A stretch of 64,000 nt of DNA from assembly GCA_963726765.1 (NCBI GenBank), contig CAVSDH010000013.1, forward strand, positions 143,222-207,221, in the 5' to 3' direction. The notes beneath the pieces are model-generated. The model did not search any database. It saw only the letters and a list, made by a program, of their open reading frames with translations, and was not told where the DNA came from. The position numbers and the translations under genes were made by a program. This document shows positions 58,670-64,000 of the stretch, piece by piece. Source of the stretch: CAIWHR01 sp963726765 (GTDB lineage: Bacteria; Pseudomonadota; Gammaproteobacteria; Burkholderiales; Casimicrobiaceae). How positions within the stretch are numbered: position 1 is the first letter of the stretch; each line of letters begins with the position of its first letter.

Positions 58670-58851
58670 TTCAACGTTCCCTGCGGTGCTCGAGCTGTCC
58701 AAATACTCTTTGAACCAATGCCATATGGCGAGGTTGCCGCGCCTTTGACGGACCGGTGTGCGCTCCTACGCGGAAGCGCCTGAAGGTCCCGGCAGGCGAC
58801 CCTCTTGAACTCAGGTTCAAGATGACGGACGGCACGGCACAGGCGGGGAAC
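58670..58851 (+). ncRNA. ssrS: 6S RNA
   Basis: About 180 bases directly after zapA, the normal ssrS location. The 5' arm TTCCCTGCGGTG pairs with the 3' end region GGCGGGGAAC. The diagnostic 3' hairpin CTTGAACTCAGGTTCAAG lies near 58804-58821. The middle GC-rich arms fit the long open-promoter-like hairpin that binds sigma70 RNA polymerase in stationary phase. The ends are approximate. Confidence 0.88.
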
Positions 58852-58946
58852 ACCTTTCATGGTCGTTCGCTGATCGCGGCGAACTTCCCGGCGTAGACGC
58901 GAATTCCGTCGTCGATCGCAGCGCTGGACGACGTCGACACCAACGG

Positions 58947-60759
58947 ATGGCACTTCCGGACCCAACCCAGGTCGAGTCGGGTCCCTGGAGCCCGGGGATC
59001 GAATCGCAGGTACCGCGCCACCTGCGGCCCCTGATCACGATATACCGCCCCGAGAACGCGTTCGGCGATTATGCAAAGGCGGAAGAGCTCGCCGACCTGA
59101 CGGGACTCCCCTCCAAGGACCTGAGCGCGTTGCGACCGCAGCGTCTCGCGCTGCACGAACTCCTCGTCCGCGTCACCGCCGACCTTTCGGTGCCCGACGG
59201 ATCGAAGATCAGCGACCTCGGGATCAATTTCCGCGAGATCGTGTGGGCGATTCTCCGCCACTGCGTCGAGCCCAACATGAATGTCGTCGTCTCGACCTAC
59301 GACGGCGCGCGCGACGCCCTGGCGAAGGTGATAGACATCGAACTCTCGGCCCTTCTCTCGGGCCAGGGGCCGCTTGTGCCTGCGGCGACGCACAAGCCGA
59401 AGTCGTGGTTCCGCGGCCTGTTTGCGCGCAACCGCGGTATTGAGCGTCGCCGCCCCGATTATCGATGCAGACGCGCAGCGGCAGATCATCTCCGGCTGGG
59501 AGCTGAAGGGACGCCTGCACGACGACGAGGTGCGGGCGGCGGCCTGCCGCGCGCTCACCCGCATCGTGTCGGCACTCGTCAGCCGCCACGGGCGCGTCTG
59601 GGGCAGTCGCGAACTGCTCGCGTCCCTCGCGATCGATCTTGCCAGCAACGATTACGCGGGCACGCAAATCGGCTGCCTGATCGACCGGTGGCTCGCAGCT
59701 GCCGCTGCCGACCTCGGCTACCGCCTGCTTCCGCCGCAGAGCGAACCTGTCGTGATGAATACCAAGGGGCCGTCCGCGTCCGGCAAAAGTACGCTGCGTC
59801 CATTGCAGAAGCGCCTCGCCGGCGAAATGGGCGTCGACTGGGCCGATTTCGCGCTGATCAGCCCCGACATCTGGCGCAAGCAGCTTCTCGACTACGCCGG
59901 CCTCGGTCCCGACTACAAGTACGCCGGCGCATTCACCGGTGACGAAGTCCAGATCATCGACCAGAAACTCGATCGCTACATGGCCCGGAAAGCCGAGCAT
60001 CGCGGCATCTCGCACATGCTGATCGATCGTTTCCGATTCGACAGTTTTGCCCCGGACTCGGACGAGGCGGGGAGCAATCTGCTGACCCGGTTCGGGCACA
60101 TCCTCTACCTGTACTTCATGATCACGCCGCCCGCGATGCTCGTCGAGCGCGCATGGAACCGCGGGCAGGACGTCGGGCGCTACAAGGCTGTCGACGACAC
60201 GCTCGCCCACAGCGTCGAGGCGTACGCGGGCATGCCCGAACTTTTCTTCACCTGGGCGTGCCGCCAGGACAAGCGCGTGCACTTCGAGTTCCTGGACAAC
60301 AGCGTGCCGCAGGGCGAGCGCCCGCGGACCGTCGCGTTCGGCGTCAACGACGAGCTCAACGTCCTCGACGTCAAATGCCTCATCGATGCCGAGCGCTATC
60401 GGCGCGTGAACGTCGATGCCGCCGCGCCCGACTTGCTGTTTGCCGACAAGGCGGCGCTGGCACCCGAGGTGAATTCGACGTTCCTGACAAGATGTGTCGC
60501 CCGGATACGCACGGTCAATTTTGCGGAGCAATCCACGGGGCAGGTCTATCTGTCCGTGGTTTCCGGCGTCCCGACATGGGTTGATGCCGACGCGCTCGCC
60601 ATCGCGGCAACCGATCCCGACACGCGTGCCGGCCTCCTGGCCGCCGCGCCCGGAATTTTTTCTGCGCAGGAGTACGTTTCCGTGACGCCGAAATCTCTCA
60701 AGGCCACCCTGGACGCCGACCACGTGAAAACGTTGGGTGCCTGGGGGGAATCCGCATAG
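58947..60759 (+). CDS. large conserved protein with zeta-toxin/AAA_33-like P-loop (frameshifted)
   Basis: About 603 residues, soluble. The N-terminal ~170 residues (LRPLITIYRPENAFGDYAKA, SDLGINFREIVWAILRHCVE) have no family I recognise. The second part holds a P-loop, NTKGPSASGKSTLRPLQKRL, then FALISPDIWRKQLLDYAGLG and ISHMLIDRFRFDSF, resembling P-loop kinases of the zeta-toxin/polynucleotide-kinase type. The frame changes by +1 at about 59425-59450. No small antitoxin-like gene precedes it, so a toxin role is not supported. The substrate is unknown. Confidence 0.72.
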
Positions 60760-60847
60760 ATCTCTCCTGCGCGACCCGGCACTCGGGACTTCACACCGGA
60801 GGCGCGAGCGGGGTCTCGCGCATTGCATCGTAGGATCGCAAAGTCGC

Positions 60848-61177
60848 TCAAGGCGAATCCCGTTGCTCGTGTCGGAATGACGAGAGGCCGGTTTGCAAAG
60901 CGCCGAAATTCACGTACGTTGCGGGAGTTCCCAGGTGCCGATGGATGACGCATGCGCTACTGGGCGAGTACATCTTGGCAAGGCGGTCAGCCCCGCGCAA
61001 GTCCTTAGGAATACTGAAGTTACATCGAGCAAACCACTCGGCCGGGCCCGCCGTGACGGTGTTTGTAGCAGCGTTTGTGACGCTCGCGGAGCCGATTTCC
61101 GCCGCATTTTTTGGGAGCGGTAAGGAAGGAATATCAATGGTTGCCCGGAGGTCGGCATTCGATTGATCACGCCACAT
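60848..61177 (-). CDS. uncharacterised protein, third gene of a coupled cassette
   Basis: A 109-residue frame from ATG 61177 (MWRDQSNADLRATIDIPSLP). The composition is normal for a globular protein, with mixed codon third positions unlike the GC-rich neighbours. The start overlaps the stop of the preceding gene by 11 bases. No domain was recognised. I judge it real from the coupling and composition, not from homology. Confidence 0.45.
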   Translation of the reverse strand: MWRDQSNADLRATIDIPSLPLPKNAAEIGSASVTNAATNTVTAGPAEWFARCNFSIPKDLRGADRLAKMYSPSSACVIHRHLGTPATYVNFGALQTGLSSFRHEQRDSP

Positions 61178-61535
61178 GGAAAGCCCTTTTCCAACGTACG
61201 AGGGCATCCTCAATGCGCGTCGGCGACATTCGGCTCTTCGTAAGCCGCTCTGATGCGAGCCGCCGAATCATGATTCGGAAGTCCTCGCGGACGAAGGTGG
61301 GGGCGAGGAAGGTCCAGAAACCGGCTCCGCCGTCGATGGCATCCGCAACCGATAGGCACTCCTTCGCATTCCAGCCCGGCGCCTTCACGGGTTCGCGCCC
61401 GTGGTCGTCGAGTACCTGCCACGCGCTGTCCCACGCGAAGCGAATTGCACCATCCGTCACAAGGCAATAGAGCTTGAGACCGCCGTTCTCGCCAACTAGC
61501 GACAGAATCAGGTGAGCGTCGGGGGGGCCGTTCAA
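61167..61535 (-). CDS. uncharacterised protein, second gene of a coupled cassette
   Basis: A 122-residue frame starting at TTG 61535 with a strong GGAGG seven bases upstream. The TTG overlaps the TGA of the upstream gene. Segments such as LSLVGENGGLKLYCLVTDG, IRFAWDSAWQVLDDHGREP and FWTFLAPTFVREDFRIMIRR look like a folded alpha/beta protein. No family was recognised. Codon third positions are less GC-rich than in the housekeeping genes. Confidence 0.5.
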   Translation of the reverse strand: MNGPPDAHLILSLVGENGGLKLYCLVTDGAIRFAWDSAWQVLDDHGREPVKAPGWNAKECLSVADAIDGGAGFWTFLAPTFVREDFRIMIRRLASERLTKSRMSPTRIEDALVRWKRAFHVA

Positions 61536-62380
61536 TCCAAGTCCTCCGTCCGTGAATCCGGGTCGGTTTGAGCGTTCGTCCCATTCAAGTCTTTGTCGGG
61601 CCGGCTTTGTTGATGCACATCGGCACGGAAGCGGTTGACGAATTCGGCGTTTCGCCGCAGCCAGAGCCGCAACGCCATTGCATCGCGTTCGTCTGTCAGC
61701 CCCACCTGTCGGCGCCTCCAGTGCCTCGACTGTTTGGAGCAAATTTTGACTGGCAGGCGAAATGAGAGAGAGGTTCAACAGGGAACCTTCGACATGAAAG
61801 AGCAGCATTCCGATGACGGAGGCAGGATCGGCATTGGCAGCAACGCTTCCGAGCAGGCGACTCAATTGGCGATCTGCCCGTGCGAGCGTTCGATACGCAA
61901 CACGCCTGCCTCTGGTGTACATGTCCACAGCGCAAAGCAGCAGCCCGTGACCTTTGGTGCCTCGTCGTGTCAACCGAGCTTGCATCCTGATGACGGGTTG
62001 GGTTTTCGCATGTAGGAGGTCATGGGCCAGCGGCAACGCCGAATTCAGATTGTGAGTCTGCCTACCGGCATGGACCGCCGCGACTACGGACGCCGGAAGC
62101 TGCATGGCTGTGGCCAAGGCAAGAACTGCGCTCGATTTGGCGCAGGGGACGGCCGACGGGCGAGCGCTACTGCCGTCGCCACCGCGTAGTCGGACCGACC
62201 ACGGCGGATGGATTTCTGGAGCAGGCTGGCAAGAAGCCGGCGATCTCGCGGGAGTGCCGCGAGTTTTTCACGGTCGACTTCGGGATGCTCTGTTGCCTCG
62301 CTCTCAAACAGCAATGCGGACTTCGGCGAGCAGCATCGTGCCTTTCGGCTGTTTCGGGTCGGCCCACTGTTATCGGGCAC
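61532..62380 (-). CDS. uncharacterised protein, first gene of a coupled cassette (frameshifted)
   Basis: A composite reading of about 280 residues. LPRDRRLLASLLQKSIRRG and DYAVATAVAL come first, then (after a frame change near 62150) LPLAHDLLHAKTQP, LLLCAVDMYTRGRRVAYRTL and VIGMLLFHVEGSLLNLSL. After a further change near 61680 comes LRLWLRRNAEFVNRFRADVH, ending at TGA 61532, which overlaps the next start. LLQKSIRRG loosely recalls the HKS-x-RGSD segment of the RarA/MgsA clamp-loader-like C-terminal domain. The start (GTG 62380) is uncertain. Confidence 0.4.
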
Positions 62381-62784
62381 CGTTGCGATGTGTGCGATGG
62401 GTCATGTACGTATCGTAGCTATGGAGCAAGCGGGGTCAAGGGGTCCCAGGCGTCCGAGAACGCAGTTTGCAATCCCGTTGCTCATTGACCGAGAACGACG
62501 CAGGGAGGTCGGACAAGGTGCCCCCAGCGGCCGTTGAAGATGGCCAAAGCAGATAGTAGGGCACGGACTTCGCGGCGTCGTAGAGGGTTGCCGCTTGCTT
62601 GGTCGCCGGCCGATCTACTCGGTCTGTCCGCTCCGGTACTGGGTATCTATAAGGCGCCGGACGTGGCCATTCTGTGCTTAAATTGTTCCGTCGCCGCAGT
62701 GCCTCTGCGCAAAGTACACCGTTGCGGCGAGGGGATTCATGCCATTTTCATCGCGTGACGATCTAGGGATCCGTTCGTCTCGAA
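62381..62784. other. gene-free stretch upstream of the regulator
   Basis: About 400 bases without a convincing gene on either strand. Near 62645-62690 there are AT-richer words (TATCTATAAGG, GCTTAAATTG) that could include a promoter for the regulator at 62785, but I could not pair hexamers with confidence. Confidence 0.4.
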
Positions 62785-64000
62785 ATGGCTAAACGCACCG
62801 ACCCTGCCCAATCTTCGGCCGATTCGAATCCGGTACTGGTGCGCTTCGACCGATTCGAGCTGGACGAGGCGAACGCACGCTTGCTGCGCGACGGCACGGC
62901 AGTCGCGGTCGCGCCGACGCCATTCGCCGTCCTGTGCGCGCTCGTGCGGCAACCCGGGTCCTTGCTCACCACGAACGCGTTGCTCGACGAGGTTTGGGGC
63001 CACCAGTTCGTCACTGACTCGGTGTTGAGAACCGCGATCAGCGAGCTCCGGACGGCACTCGACGATGACGCCCGCAAACCGCGATTCATCGAAACGGTGT
63101 CCCGGCGCGGGTATCGCTTCATTGCCGCCCCCAGTGCGATACACGCTACGCCAAGCGTCCAGCCACATGTCTCGGGATTCACGCCCGCGTACGCGCCCTA
63201 CTTCATCGGTCGTGCCGAGCCACTGTCACGGCTGCGCTGCGCCTGGGACACCGCGCGCGGCGGCAAGCGCGCGATTATCTGGATTGCCGGCGAGCCGGGT
63301 ATCGGCAAGTCGACGCTAATCGAGCAATTCATTGCGAGCCTCGGCGACGTCGCGTGTGCGCACGGCCAATGCGTCGACCACTACGGCACGGGCGAGTCAT
63401 ATCTTCCTGTTCTGGAAGCGTTGGAGGAGCTGTGCCGCAGCGACAGGGAGGTGCCGCCCTTGCTGCGCGACGTGGCACCGACCTGGCTGCTGCAGCTGCC
63501 GTGGCTCAGCACGACGGAAGAGCGAGAAGCCCTGCGGCGAGACCTCGCAGGCGTCAGTCCGGATCGCATGCTGCGCGAGATGGGCCAGTTTCTAGATCGC
63601 TACACCGAGCGTCGCCCGCTGCTGCTTGTGACGGAGGACCTGCATTGGAGCGATCGCGCGACGATCCAGCTCATCGATTACATCGCGCGGCGCCGCGGCG
63701 GCGCGCGGCTCATGTGGATTTCAAGCTTTCGTCTTGCCGAGATCGTGGCGCTCGATCATCCGCTCAACCCCTTGCGGCACGAGCTGCGCCTGCATGACCT
63801 GTGCGAGGAGATCGCGCTCGATCCGTTCTCCGAAAGCGAGGTCGCCGGCTACGTGGCGGAAAAATTGCCAGCGATCGCCACCGACGAAGCGTTCATCCGC
63901 GCGTTGCACGAGCGCACCAACGGCCTGCCGCTATTCGTCGCGTCGGTGATGACCGAGGTAATGACCTGCGCCGCGCCAGCCGGTGACGACATTGCCGCCG
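62785..64000 (+). CDS. winged-helix (OmpR/CadC-type) regulator with AAA-type ATPase domain, 3' end outside the window
   Basis: The frame is open from ATG 62785 to the window edge (405 residues seen). Residues about 15-115 are a Trans_reg_C winged helix (VLVRFDRFELDEANARLLRD, VWGHQFVTDSVLRTAISELR, IETVSRRGYRFIA). From about residue 135 an ATPase follows: YFIGRAEPLSRL, P-loop GEPGIGKST near residues 170-178, and Walker-B-like LLLVTEDLHWSD. Such proteins resemble LuxR/SARP-type STAND regulators or guanylate-cyclase-associated sensors. The effector C-terminus is missing, so the signal is unknown. Confidence 0.88.
   Translation, partial: MAKRTDPAQSSADSNPVLVRFDRFELDEANARLLRDGTAVAVAPTPFAVLCALVRQPGSLLTTNALLDEVWGHQFVTDSVLRTAISELRTALDDDARKPRFIETVSRRGYRFIAAPSAIHATPSVQPHVSGFTPAYAPYFIGRAEPLSRLRCAWDTARGGKRAIIWIAGEPGIGKSTLIEQFIASLGDVACAHGQCVDHYGTGESYLPVLEALEELCRSDREVPPLLRDVAPTWLLQLPWLSTTEEREALRRDLAGVSPDRMLREMGQFLDRYTERRPLLLVTEDLHWSDRATIQLIDYIARRRGGARLMWISSFRLAEIVALDHPLNPLRHELRLHDLCEEIALDPFSESEVAGYVAEKLPAIATDEAFIRALHERTNGLPLFVASVMTEVMTCAAPAGDDIAA

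Noticed and set aside
58947..60759. Toxin-antitoxin system (zeta toxin)
   Set aside because: The P-loop is only loosely zeta-like, the protein is too large, and no antitoxin-sized gene precedes it; 6S RNA is the upstream neighbour.
1..64000. tRNA, rRNA, insertion sequence or prophage genes
   Set aside because: Both strands were scanned by eye for cloverleaf ends, transposase motifs and terminal inverted repeats; nothing met even a weak standard.

Overview
The window is high-GC chromosomal DNA from a betaproteobacterium, most likely Burkholderiales or a close relative. Evidence for this is the cyaY / lptM-lysA block, the miaB-phoH-ybeY-corC-lnt-glyQ-glyS-gmhB-plsC-ygjP backbone, zapA followed by 6S RNA, a lysine-rich histone H1-like protein, and a complete beta-oxidation cluster under a PsrA-like TetR repressor. 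No rRNA, tRNA, CRISPR array, insertion sequence or phage gene was recognised.

Layout. 1-2.6 kb: a lipase-like hydrolase divergent from a psrA-like regulator that has a promoter and a perfect PsrA-type operator. 2.6-16.3 kb, all plus strand: fadE, thiolase, FadB/FadJ-type enzyme, fadD, acyl-CoA thioesterase, FadL-type porin, FadN-type enzyme and a second thiolase. This is a full route from fatty-acid uptake to acetyl-CoA. 16.3-19.8 kb: a chalcone isomerase-like protein, DUF6352, DUF6265 and TPR proteins, then a short-chain dehydrogenase behind a palindrome. 19.9-27.3 kb, minus: an M14 carboxypeptidase and the yejABEF peptide importer. 27.5-33.7 kb: rnhA, two tandemly duplicated 36-codon frames, a methyltransferase, gloB, mltD, the histone-like gene and lysA-lptM. 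33.7-52.3 kb: cyaY, then the minus-strand housekeeping block, interrupted by an ABC transporter with an M1-peptidase-fused permease and by a metzincin-like lipoprotein protease. 52.4-57.3 kb: cobalamin riboswitch, btuB, btuF, and convergent btuCD. 57.4-60.8 kb: greB, a ZapB-like gene, zapA, 6S RNA and a large P-loop protein. 60.8-62.4 kb: a three-gene, translationally coupled minus-strand cassette of unknown function with less GC-biased codons. 62.8 kb to the end: the 5' part of a winged-helix/ATPase regulator.

Quality caveat. More than fifteen conserved genes, including essential glyS, lnt and miaB, show single-base frame changes. Most are +1 insertions, and several of the ones I could place fall in runs of two or three identical bases. 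This looks like sequencing or assembly error rather than gene decay, so frameshifted genes are given over their full span as CDS. The apparent fusions PlsC-YgjP and YbeY-CorC should be judged with this in mind.
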